Shown: one piece after another, positions 41,607 through 48,943 of the stretch
How the letters are laid out: every line of letters begins with the position of its first letter
Numbering within the stretch: the first letter of the stretch is position 1
Assembly: GCF_009857605.1 (NCBI RefSeq)
Contig: NZ_WWCT01000016.1
Span: 1 to 64,000, forward strand
Length of the DNA stretch: 64,000 nucleotides
Reading direction: 5' to 3'
DNA from: Duganella levis
Lineage (GTDB): Bacteria; Pseudomonadota; Gammaproteobacteria; Burkholderiales; Burkholderiaceae_D
Notes under the pieces: generated by a model
Told to the model about the DNA's origin: nothing
The model's input: the letters and a program-made list of their open reading frames with translations, nothing else
Databases searched by the model: none
Translations under genes and position numbers: made by a program

Positions 41607-42473
41607 CTATGCGGCTGACGGCGTCTCGGACCGTTCCAGGCCAGCGATGAAACTGGCGATTTCTCCCAGTGCCGAACAACGACAGGCACATTCATTGCGT
41701 GCCCCCGCATCCTTCAGGGGCGCCGGCTGCATGCGCCGGACAGTGGTTTTGACGCCGCAGCCAATCAACTTGGCGCCGTACTGTTCCGCTTCGTCGCGCA
41801 GCGGATCATCTTCGGTCGACAGGATCAACGCAGGCGGCAGGTTCTTCAGGCGGCTCGATTGCAGCGGCGATGCATATGGATGGGTGCGGTCGGCAGCGTT
41901 CGGCAGGTAGCCACGGTAGGCCTTGGCGCAGGCATCGGCCACATCCAGCAGCTCCGGCTCGGCCTGGATCTCGCGCATCGAGCAGGTGGTCAGGCCCGGA
42001 TCCAGCATCGGCATCACCAGCACCTGGCCGGCCAGTGCCGGGCCGCCGCGATCGCGTGACATCAGCGCGCAGACGGCTGCCAGGTTGGCGCCCGCCTCAA
42101 TCCCGGCCACCAGCAATTGCTTGCCGGTCCAGCCCAGCTTGGCCTTATTCTTCTTGGCCCACACCAACACGGCGTGCGCATCTTCCACTGCTGCCGGGAA
42201 GGGTTTCTCTGTCGCTAAAGTATAGGCAGATGCTAACACCCCCACATGCTGGCTGTCGTCTGCCAAATGGCGCAAAAACATGTCCGCATCTTCCAGGTCA
42301 CCACCGACAAAGCCGCCGGCATGGAAGAAGACCAGCAGCATGTCGCGCTTGGCGCCGGCATCGCCGCTGGTATAGAGGCGCGCGGCCAGTGGACCTTCCG
42401 CGCCCTTGACTTCCAGGCTGCGGATTTTGAGTTGGTCCGATAAAACCGGCAGGGCCTCTACTGGATTGTTCAT
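41607..42473 (-). CDS. Serine-less HSL-type alpha/beta-hydrolase fold protein (predicted pseudoenzyme)
   Basis: A 288-residue protein that aligns along its length with hormone-sensitive-lipase-type esterases: oxyanion motif HAGGFVGGDLED, YTLATEKPFPAAVEDAHAVL, and LDPGL. The nucleophile elbow, normally GDSAGG, reads GIEAGAN: the catalytic Ser is Glu (codon at 42096-42098). An acid-site-like EDDPLRDE remains, but the usual C-terminal HGF His is not present. It therefore probably binds rather than hydrolyses a ligand (inference). Overlaps the upstream 69-residue gene by 4 bases and lies upstream of the RND operon on the same strand. Confidence 0.78.
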   Translation of the reverse strand: MNNPVEALPVLSDQLKIRSLEVKGAEGPLAARLYTSGDAGAKRDMLLVFFHAGGFVGGDLEDADMFLRHLADDSQHVGVLASAYTLATEKPFPAAVEDAHAVLVWAKKNKAKLGWTGKQLLVAGIEAGANLAAVCALMSRDRGGPALAGQVLVMPMLDPGLTTCSMREIQAEPELLDVADACAKAYRGYLPNAADRTHPYASPLQSSRLKNLPPALILSTEDDPLRDEAEQYGAKLIGCGVKTTVRRMQPAPLKDAGARNECACRCSALGEIASFIAGLERSETPSAA

Positions 42474-42679
42474 TGTTGCACCGTTCCTGATTCGTTGGAG
42501 GACAACATGTTAGCAGGATCGCAGGGGTTATCGCCGCTAGCGACCAGCATCAGCGCGCGCACGCCGCGCACCTCCGCCTTGGCGCTATGAGAATAAGCAT
42601 CCGTATAAATCACGCTTGCCAGTGCCGCCGATGTCAGCGCCAGTGTAGCCATTGCAAAAATTACATCCCGATATTTCAT
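42470..42679 (-). CDS. Small exported or membrane-anchored protein, unknown
   Basis: A 69-residue protein with an N-terminal hydrophobic helix (MKYRDVIFAMATLALTSAALASVIY) that could be a signal peptide or anchor. The remainder is short and polar with a single Cys (NPCDP). Its stop overlaps the start of the hydrolase-like gene by 4 bases, and GGAGG-like sequence precedes its ATG, so it is likely real and coupled to that gene. No family recognised. Confidence 0.55.
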   Translation of the reverse strand: MKYRDVIFAMATLALTSAALASVIYTDAYSHSAKAEVRGVRALMLVASGDNPCDPANMLSSNESGTVQQ

Positions 42680-42770
42680 GATGAGTCCTCCTTTCTTCGT
42701 CTTTTACTTTGTGCAGTACAGCAATCTTAAACTTGATCTACAATCCAATAAAGATGGCAAAGTCGAATTG

Positions 42771-42792
42771 ATTGTTCAGGATTCCGAACAAT
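42771..42792. promoter_or_regulatory. Palindromic operator before the LysR gene
   Basis: ATTGTTC-N8-GAACAAT, perfect 7-bp arms, ending 10 bases before the LysR ATG, in the 120-bp divergent spacer. Probably an autoregulatory site, but the even spacing is not the classical T-N11-A LysR box. Confidence 0.5.
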
Positions 42793-42802
42793 AGGACCAA
42801 AG

Positions 42803-43753
42803 ATGAATAAACTTCAAGCGATGGAAGTGTTTGTGCAGGTGGTGGACGCGGGCGGCTTTACGCGCGCGGCGGACGCCATGAAGCTGCCGAAGGCAACCGT
42901 CTCCACCCTGATCCAGTCGCTGGAAGGCGCGCTGGCGGTCAAACTATTGCACAGGACCACGCGCCACGTCAGCGTCACAGCCGATGGCGCGGCCTATTAT
43001 GAGCGCTGCCTGCGCATCCTGTCCGACGTGCGCGAGGCCGAGGAATCGCTGTCGCGCACCCGGCTCAGCCCGTCCGGGCGGCTGCGGGTCGACGCCCCTA
43101 CCGGCCTGGCCAGCGACGTCATCGTGCCGGCGCTGCCGCAGTTCTTTGAACAGTATCCGGATATCCAGCTGGAGCTGGGCTGCAGCGACCGCCCGGTGGA
43201 CCTGATCGAGGAAGGCGTCGATTGTGCCGTGCGCGGCGGCGCGCTGGGTGACTCCAGCCTGATCGCGCGCCGGGTCGGCATTCTGCACTTTGTCACCTGC
43301 GCCTCGCCGGCCTATCTGGAACGCTATGGCCGGCCGGCGCACCCGAACGAACTGCTGCGCCACCGCTGCGTCAACTATTTTTCCGCCCGCACCGGTAAAA
43401 TCTTCGACTGGGACTTTACGCGCGACGGCGAGCGGGTGCAGGTCGCCCTGCCTGGCCACATCGCGCTGAACGACAGCAACGCCTACATTGCGGCCGGCAT
43501 CGCCGGGCTGGGCATCGTGCAGATGGCCAACTTCATGATGGAGCCGATGCTCAAGGACGGCCGCTTCGAACTGCTGCTTGAGGACTGGATCAGCGATCCC
43601 TTGCCGGTCCACGTGGTCTATCCGCAGAACCGCCACCTGTCGGCCAAGGTGCGCGTGTTTGTCGAATGGGTCGCCGAACTGTTTTCCAATCACCCCGGCA
43701 TGCGCCTGCCGAAGATGCCCGCGCGTGCCACACCGCTGGAGATAGCCATATGA
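42803..43753 (+). CDS. LysR family transcriptional regulator
   Basis: A 316-residue regulator. N-terminal winged HTH (MNKLQAMEVFVQVVDAGGFTRAADAMKLPKATVS; DNA-recognition helix KATVSTLIQSLE) and a C-terminal periplasmic-binding-like effector domain, in the CrgA/DmlR-like group with GRLRVDAPTGLASDVIVPALPQF. Its stop overlaps the ATG of the dehydrogenase gene (ATGA), so it probably controls that gene or the divergent 42.5-kb pair. The ligand is unknown. Confidence 0.92.
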   Translation: MNKLQAMEVFVQVVDAGGFTRAADAMKLPKATVSTLIQSLEGALAVKLLHRTTRHVSVTADGAAYYERCLRILSDVREAEESLSRTRLSPSGRLRVDAPTGLASDVIVPALPQFFEQYPDIQLELGCSDRPVDLIEEGVDCAVRGGALGDSSLIARRVGILHFVTCASPAYLERYGRPAHPNELLRHRCVNYFSARTGKIFDWDFTRDGERVQVALPGHIALNDSNAYIAAGIAGLGIVQMANFMMEPMLKDGRFELLLEDWISDPLPVHVVYPQNRHLSAKVRVFVEWVAELFSNHPGMRLPKMPARATPLEIAI

Positions 43754-44721
43754 CTGAAACCCACCGCATTGTCTTCCTGGACCGCGACAGCGTCATCGCC
43801 AACGTCCGCAAACCGTCGTTTGGGCACGAGTGGACTGAGTATCCTTCCACGCCGGCCAGCGAGACGGTGCAGCGCCTGCGCGACGCCCGCGCCAGCATCG
43901 TCATCACCAACAAGGTGGCGCTCAGCGCCGACGACCTGGCGCAGCTGCCGGATGTGAAACTGATCGCGGTGGCGGCTACCGGCACCAATATCGTCGACCT
44001 GGCGGCGGCCAAGGAACGCGGCATCGTCGTCACCAATATCCGCAACTACGCCGTGCACACGCTGCCCGAGCACACGTTTGCACTGATCCTGGCCTTGCGC
44101 CGGCAACTGGTGGCGTATCGGGAAGATATCGAGGCGGGACTGTGGCAAAAGTCGGAACGCTTCTGCCTGTTCGGCCATCCGATTTCGGACCTGGCCGGCA
44201 GCCGGCTAGGCCTGTTCGGCTACGGCGCGCTGGGCAAGTCCACGGCGCAGATCGCGCGCGCGTTCGGCATGGAAGTGATCGTGCATAACCGTTCGCCGCT
44301 GCCGGATGCGGCCGCCGACGGCGTGCGCGAAGCCAGCTTTGACGAGGTATTGGAAACGTCGGACGTGATCAGCCTGCACCTGCCGCTGACCGACCAGACC
44401 CGCAATATGATCAGCGCCAAGGAGCTGATCCGCATGAAGCGCAGCGCGCTGCTGATCAACACCGCGCGCGGCGGCCTGGTGGATGAAGTGGCGCTGGCCG
44501 ATGCCTTGCGCAGCGGCCTGATCGCCGGCGCCGGCTTCGACGTGCTGGTGACGGAACCGCCACCGGCCGACAATGTGCTGCTCAACCTGCGCCTGCCCAA
44601 CTTCATTTTGACGCCGCACTCGGCCTGGGCCAGCACGCAGGCGATGCAGACGCTGGTCGATCAGCTGATCGACAATATCGAAGCGTGGCACGCGGGCGCG
44701 CCACGCAACGTGGTTACTTAA
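43750..44721 (+). CDS. D-2-hydroxyacid dehydrogenase (glycerate dehydrogenase-like)
   Basis: The start at 43750 (MTETHRIVFLDRDSVIANVR) gives 323 residues. It has the NAD-binding GLFGYGALGKS motif, a catalytic Arg in INTARGGLVDE, a Glu in the VTEPPPAD region and a catalytic His in LTPHSAWAS. It reduces 2-ketoacids (such as hydroxypyruvate or glyoxylate) to D-2-hydroxyacids with NAD(P)H. Substrate specificity is not decided by sequence. Co-translated with the LysR gene; its 3' end overlaps the convergent FKBP gene by 8 bases. Confidence 0.92.
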   Translation: MTETHRIVFLDRDSVIANVRKPSFGHEWTEYPSTPASETVQRLRDARASIVITNKVALSADDLAQLPDVKLIAVAATGTNIVDLAAAKERGIVVTNIRNYAVHTLPEHTFALILALRRQLVAYREDIEAGLWQKSERFCLFGHPISDLAGSRLGLFGYGALGKSTAQIARAFGMEVIVHNRSPLPDAAADGVREASFDEVLETSDVISLHLPLTDQTRNMISAKELIRMKRSALLINTARGGLVDEVALADALRSGLIAGAGFDVLVTEPPPADNVLLNLRLPNFILTPHSAWASTQAMQTLVDQLIDNIEAWHAGAPRNVVT

Positions 44722-45205
44722 CGTCCAGCAGTTCGACGTCGAAGATCAGGGTGGCGTTCGGCGGAATCGGGCCGGCGCCGTTTGCGCCGTAACCCATGGC
44801 GGCCGGCACGATCAGGGTACGCTTGCCACCGATCTTCATGCCTTGCACGCCTTCGTCCCAGCCTGAGATAACCTGGCCGGCGCCGAGGCGGAAGCTGAAC
44901 GGCTCACGACCGATCGACGAATCGAACTTGGCGCCATGCTGGTCCGGTGCATCCGGTACGAACAGCCAGCCGGTGTAGTTGACGATGGCGGTAACGCCAG
45001 CCGTAGCGTCCTTGCCAGTGCCGACAACGGTATCATTTTTTTGCAGCGCAGTGACCGCAGGAGCGGCCGGAGCGGCAGGCGCATCAGCGGCGCTGGCGGC
45101 CGGTGCCGACGCTGGCGCGGTCTCAGGCGTTTTATTGCGATCGCAGGCGGTCAACGTCAGGGCCAGCGTCAGGCCGATTGCGCAAGAAGAGATCAGATGT
45201 TTCAT
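44714..45205 (-). CDS. FKBP-type peptidyl-prolyl isomerase lipoprotein
   Basis: A 163-residue protein with a signal peptide and lipobox (ALTLTACDRN). A Pro/Ala linker (about 25-55) leads to one FKBP domain with VNYTGWLFV, FDSSIGREPFSFRLGAGQVISGWDEGVQGM (central part) and LIVPAAMGYGANGAGPIPPNATLIFDVELLDV. It likely speeds proline isomerisation of periplasmic or outer-membrane proteins. The 3' end overlaps the convergent dehydrogenase gene by 8 bases. Confidence 0.93.
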   Translation of the reverse strand: MKHLISSCAIGLTLALTLTACDRNKTPETAPASAPAASAADAPAAPAAPAVTALQKNDTVVGTGKDATAGVTAIVNYTGWLFVPDAPDQHGAKFDSSIGREPFSFRLGAGQVISGWDEGVQGMKIGGKRTLIVPAAMGYGANGAGPIPPNATLIFDVELLDVK

Positions 45206-45309
45206 GGTGGCTTTCTTGTTGATGAGGCCAGCAGCTTACACGATATTGACCTCACCCACGCGCAAATGGTGCTGCCCGCCGAACGCCCACACGGTTTCGT
45301 AATCCAGCA

Positions 45310-46455
45310 TCAGAAACTCCCCGGCAGCAGGATGTTTTGGTCGACCCGCTGCACATCGCGCAGGCCGCAGAAGGCCATGGTCAGGTCCAGCTCGTTGCGG
45401 ATGATGTCCAGGCACTTGCTCACGCCCTGCTCGCCCATCGCCCCCAGTCCGTACAGGAATGGCCGCCCGATGTAGACGCCTTTCGCCCCCAGCGCCAGCG
45501 CCTTGATCACATCCTGGCCGGAGCGGATGCCGCCGTCCATATGCACTTCAATGTCCTTGCCGACCGCCGCCGCAATGCGCGGCAGCGCGCCGATCGACGA
45601 TTCCGCGCCGTCCAGCTGGCGGCCGCCGTGGTTGGAGACAATCAGCGCATCGGCGCCATTTTCCACGCACAGCCGCGCATCCTCTTCATCCATGATGCCT
45701 TTGATGATCAGCTTGCCGCCCCAGCGCTGCTTGATCCACGCCACGTCCTTCCACGACAGGCTGAGGTCGAACTGCTGCGAAGTCCACGACGACAGCGACG
45801 ACATATCCGACACCGACTTCGCGTGGCCGACGATATTGCCGAAAGTACGGCGCTTGGTGCCCAGCATGCCCAGGCACCAGCGCGGCTTGGTGGCCAGGTT
45901 GAGCAGGTTGGCGACTGTCAGCTTGGGCGGCGCCGACAGGCCGTTGCGCAGATCCTTGTGGCGCTGGCCCAGCACCTGCAAATCCAGCGTCAATACCAGC
46001 GCCGAGCAGTTGGCGGCCTTGGCGCGGTCGATCAGGTTGTTGATGAAATCGCGGTCCTTCATCACATACAGCTGGAACCAGAACGGCTTGCTGGTGTTGG
46101 CGGCGATGTCTTCAATCGAACAGATGCTCATGGTAGACAAGGTGAACGGCACGCCGAATTTTTCCGCTGCCTTGGCCGCCAGGATTTCGCCGTCGGCGTG
46201 CTGCATGCCGGTCAGCCCGGTCGGCGCCAGCGCTACCGGCATCGCCACCGGCTGGCCGATCATGGTGCTGGCCAGCGTGCGGTTTTCCAGGTTGACCGCC
46301 ACCCGCTGGCGGAATTTGATCTTGCCGAAGTCTTCGTTATTGGCGCGGTAGGTCGATTCCGTCCACGAACCGGCATCAGCGTAATCATAAAACATGCGAG
46401 GCACGCGCTTTTGTGCCAGCACGCGCAAGTCTTCAATATTAGTGATGATGGCCAT
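45310..46455 (-). CDS. FMN-dependent alpha-hydroxyacid dehydrogenase (LldD-like)
   Basis: A 381-residue flavoenzyme of the lactate/mandelate/glycolate dehydrogenase family. FMN site: APTGLTGMQH, DLQVLGQRHKDLRNG. Catalytic His with two Arg/Gly in SNHGGRQLDGAESSI, and phosphate-binding DGGIRSGQD and GRPFLYGL. It oxidises L-2-hydroxyacids such as L-lactate to the 2-ketoacid and passes electrons to quinone. The closest functional name is L-lactate dehydrogenase. A 16-bp inverted repeat lies just upstream (46474-46489). Confidence 0.92.
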   Translation of the reverse strand: MAIITNIEDLRVLAQKRVPRMFYDYADAGSWTESTYRANNEDFGKIKFRQRVAVNLENRTLASTMIGQPVAMPVALAPTGLTGMQHADGEILAAKAAEKFGVPFTLSTMSICSIEDIAANTSKPFWFQLYVMKDRDFINNLIDRAKAANCSALVLTLDLQVLGQRHKDLRNGLSAPPKLTVANLLNLATKPRWCLGMLGTKRRTFGNIVGHAKSVSDMSSLSSWTSQQFDLSLSWKDVAWIKQRWGGKLIIKGIMDEEDARLCVENGADALIVSNHGGRQLDGAESSIGALPRIAAAVGKDIEVHMDGGIRSGQDVIKALALGAKGVYIGRPFLYGLGAMGEQGVSKCLDIIRNELDLTMAFCGLRDVQRVDQNILLPGSF

Positions 46456-46473
46456 CCGCGCTCCCCTTTTACT

Positions 46474-46489
46474 ATGATCAATAGATCAT
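46474..46489. promoter_or_regulatory. Inverted repeat upstream of the alpha-hydroxyacid dehydrogenase gene
   Basis: ATGATC-AATA-GATCAT, perfect arms, centred about 27 bases before the ATG at 46455 and followed by a GGGGAG ribosome site. Position fits a repressor operator; GntR-type control is common for this enzyme family (inference). Confidence 0.45.
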
Positions 46490-46551
46490 CAGGCATTTCG
46501 CGGCAAAAGCCAAGTTCGGCGATGATTACGCAAACAAGCCACGCAAAGCAA

Positions 46552-46581
46552 AAGGGCCTGAAGATTTCTCTTCAGGCCCTT
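46552..46581 (-). terminator. Terminator of the tRNA-Arg cluster
   Basis: Perfect 12-bp stem AAGGGCCTGAAG / CTTCAGGCCCTT with a 6-base loop, and a T-run (TTTTG) on the minus strand. An identical copy follows the fourth tRNA-Arg gene (58783-58812). Confidence 0.85.
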
Positions 46582-46595
46582 CTACTCACGAATTT

Positions 46596-46672
46596 TGGTG
46601 CGGCTGGCAGGAATCGAACCCACGACCCCTTGGTTCGTAGCCAAGTACTCTATCCAGCTGAGCTACAGCCGC
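46596..46672 (-). tRNA. tRNA-Arg (ACG), copy 1
   Basis: Reverse complement folds as a full cloverleaf: acceptor GCGGCTG paired with CAGCCGC, D-arm GCTCAGCTGGATAGAGT, anticodon stem CTTGG/CCAAG with loop CTACGAA (anticodon ACG), T-arm with GGTTCGAAT, and encoded 3' CCA. 77 bases. Confidence 0.98.
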
Positions 46673-46724
46673 GAAACACTACTTTATAACCGGATACGAC
46701 GTCCGGCTATTTACTCAATTTTTT

Positions 46725-46801
46725 TGGTGCGGCTGGCAGGAATCGAACCCACGACCCCTTGGTTCGTAGCCAAGTACTCTATCCAGCTGAGCTACAGCCG
46801 C
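46725..46801 (-). tRNA. tRNA-Arg (ACG), copy 2
   Basis: Identical 77-base sequence to copy 1, with encoded CCA. The spacer to copy 1 has a small hairpin CCGGA/TCCGG (46690-46706), likely a processing spacer within one transcript. Confidence 0.98.
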
Positions 46802-46894
46802 GCAAAACAAGATTATAACAGCGCTTTCTCGTTTTCTGAAGGGTTCAAAAAAGAAATTTTGCTATTCAATTCAAACCCTTACACTTATATAGCA

Positions 46895-46926
46895 AAAAGG
46901 CCCGAAGATCGCTCTTCAGGCCCTTT
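46895..46926 (-). terminator. Hairpin downstream of tRNA-Arg copy 3
   Basis: AAAGGCCCGAAGA pairing imperfectly with TCTTCAGGCCCTTT, followed by T-run on the minus strand. It is a diverged relative of the terminators after copies 1 and 4 and may partly stop readthrough into copies 2 and 1. Confidence 0.6.
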
Positions 46927-46936
46927 CACTTATATC

Positions 46937-47013
46937 TGGTGCGGCTGGCAGGAATCGAACCCACGACCCCTTGGTTCGTAGCCAAGTACTCTATCCAGCT
47001 GAGCTACAGCCGC
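46937..47013 (-). tRNA. tRNA-Arg (ACG), copy 3
   Basis: Identical 77-base sequence with encoded CCA. A TATACT -10 box (47023-47028, minus strand) lies just upstream; the -35 box is weak. Confidence 0.98.
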
Positions 47014-47022
47014 GAAGACAAA

Positions 47023-47028
47023 GAGTAT
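47023..47028 (-). promoter_or_regulatory. -10 box for the tRNA-Arg cluster
   Basis: TATACT on the minus strand, about 10 bases upstream of tRNA copy 3. The rest of the 47014-47219 spacer shows a possible plus-strand TATAAC (47195-47200) for the TpsB gene and nothing else. Confidence 0.45.
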
Positions 47029-47219
47029 AGCAGGCTCCTGCAACAATTAAAAGTGTTCCTGCAAGAAATTCCTTCACCTGCCCGCACTACCGTGTAGCAC
47101 GTTTGCGCTACATACAAGCCTGGCCGATATAAATACCATAAGCATCTTTCCTAGCAACATGCTTGCCAGTTGGTCATTCAATGTTGCGATCGGTATAACT
47201 CGCTTACAGGCCACTCTGC

Positions 47220-48938
47220 ATGCCTTCCCTATTTCCTGTCACCGCCGGGTTCCGTCCCCGGCCCTCTTTGTTATTGCTTGGCGCCATGTGCGCGGCGCTC
47301 TCCAGCGCCTATGCCCAGCAACAGGCGCCGCTGGCGCCGCAAGTTACACCGCGCGATTTGCGGCCCGACACGCCACCCAAGCCCGCCGCCAGCCTGCCTC
47401 AGCAGGTAGTCGCGTCGGAAATTCCACCCAATGCCGACAATCTGTTCGTGCGCCTGGGCGATGTCAAGCTGGAAGGCGGTTTCGACGAACTGGACAGCGC
47501 CAGCGAGGAACTGATCGCGCCACTGCGCGGCCAGCGCATTTCGGTGGCCGCGTTCTACCATCTCGGCGACGCGCTGGAAAACCTGTACCGCGAGGCCGGT
47601 TACCCGCTGGTGCGGGTAGTGATTCCACCGCAGACCGTCACCGACGACGCGCCGCTGCGCATGGTGGTGCTGGACGGCTTTATCGAGCGCGTGGATACCC
47701 AGGCGCTGCCAGCACGCACCCGTCAGCGCGTGCAGCAACTGACCGACGGCCTGGTCGGCCGCCGCCATCTGCGCAACCAGGACCTGGAACGGGCGCTGAC
47801 GCTGGCCGGCCGCGCTCCCGGCCTGAACCTGCGCAGCGCGCTCGGCGCCGGCAGCAGCGCCGGCGCCACCGTGCTGGTGCTGGACGGCGAACTGTCGCTG
47901 TTCGGCGCCTCGCTGTCTGCCGACAACCGCCTGTCCGAGGCCATGGGCAAATGGCAGGATACGCTGCAAGTGCGACTCAACCAGCCATTCGGCCTGGGCG
48001 AGCAGCTGTATATGTACGTCTCCGGCGGCACCCATCTGCGCGACGCCGGCCACACCGAAGCGCCGCGCCGCGTCGGTGGCGGCGGCCTGATCCTGCCGCT
48101 CGGCGACAACGGCCTCAGCCTGAATCCGGAATTCACCATCTCTGACACCAAGCCGCGCACCGCCTTCGCCCTGCTGCAATCGCGCAGCCAGCTGGAACGG
48201 CTGACGCTGCGCCTGATCTACCCGCTGCTGGTGACCCGCGCCGAGGAACTGACGCTGACCGCCGTGGCCGACGCCAGCCGCCAGACTGACACGCTGCCCA
48301 ACTTCGGCTACACGCTGGACATCGACCGCCTGCGCGTCGGCCGCGTCACGCTGGACTGGCGCCGCGCCGCCGGCCCGGGCCAGCTGCGCGCCAGCACCAC
48401 CTACTCGCGCGGCACGCCGCTGGCCGGCGCCCGCTCGAACGACGAGATGGCCAGCAGCGGCATCCCGATGTCGCGCGCCGGCGCCGAATCCGGCTTCGCC
48501 AAGCTGGAGGCGACGCTCGATTACAGCATGGCCCTGCCGCTCGGCGTGCAAGCGCGTTCGATCATGCGCGGCCAGTTGGCCTTGAGCGGCGTGATGCCAA
48601 GCGCCGAATTGTTCAGCATGGATGGCGAAGACGCCCTCTCCACCTTCCAGTCCGGCTCGCTGTCGAACGACGGCGGCTGGACCGCGCGCCAGGAATTCTC
48701 GCGCCCGCTCGCAGCCGGCCCGGTCGGCGTCGAGCCGTATGGCTTTGCCGCCGCCGGCAAGGCCACCACCCGCGTTCACCTCGGCACCGTGTCGCCGCTG
48801 CTGGAGGACGCTTACGGCATCGGCTTGCGCCTCAGCTGGAAGAACTGCTCGCTGGCCGCCGAATTCGGCCATCGCCGCCTGCGTCCCGCCGGCATCAATG
48901 AAACCCAGTCCACATTCAAAGCCCAGGTGCAATTTTGA
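47220..48938 (+). CDS. TpsB outer membrane transporter (ShlB/FhaC/HecB family)
   Basis: A 572-residue protein with a signal peptide (SLLLLGAMCAALSSAYAQ). After a Pro-rich segment comes a POTRA region (about 60-220) containing FVRLGDVKLEGGFDELD, PLVRVVIPPQTV and GFIERVD, then a long beta-barrel region (about 230-572) ending in the strand QSTFKAQVQF with a terminal Phe. TpsB proteins move one partner exoprotein across the outer membrane. Its stop overlaps a TTG and lies 5 bases before the ATG of the giant TpsA gene, so the two are coupled. Confidence 0.9.
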   Translation: MPSLFPVTAGFRPRPSLLLLGAMCAALSSAYAQQQAPLAPQVTPRDLRPDTPPKPAASLPQQVVASEIPPNADNLFVRLGDVKLEGGFDELDSASEELIAPLRGQRISVAAFYHLGDALENLYREAGYPLVRVVIPPQTVTDDAPLRMVVLDGFIERVDTQALPARTRQRVQQLTDGLVGRRHLRNQDLERALTLAGRAPGLNLRSALGAGSSAGATVLVLDGELSLFGASLSADNRLSEAMGKWQDTLQVRLNQPFGLGEQLYMYVSGGTHLRDAGHTEAPRRVGGGGLILPLGDNGLSLNPEFTISDTKPRTAFALLQSRSQLERLTLRLIYPLLVTRAEELTLTAVADASRQTDTLPNFGYTLDIDRLRVGRVTLDWRRAAGPGQLRASTTYSRGTPLAGARSNDEMASSGIPMSRAGAESGFAKLEATLDYSMALPLGVQARSIMRGQLALSGVMPSAELFSMDGEDALSTFQSGSLSNDGGWTARQEFSRPLAAGPVGVEPYGFAAAGKATTRVHLGTVSPLLEDAYGIGLRLSWKNCSLAAEFGHRRLRPAGINETQSTFKAQVQF

Positions 48939-48943
48939 AGACC

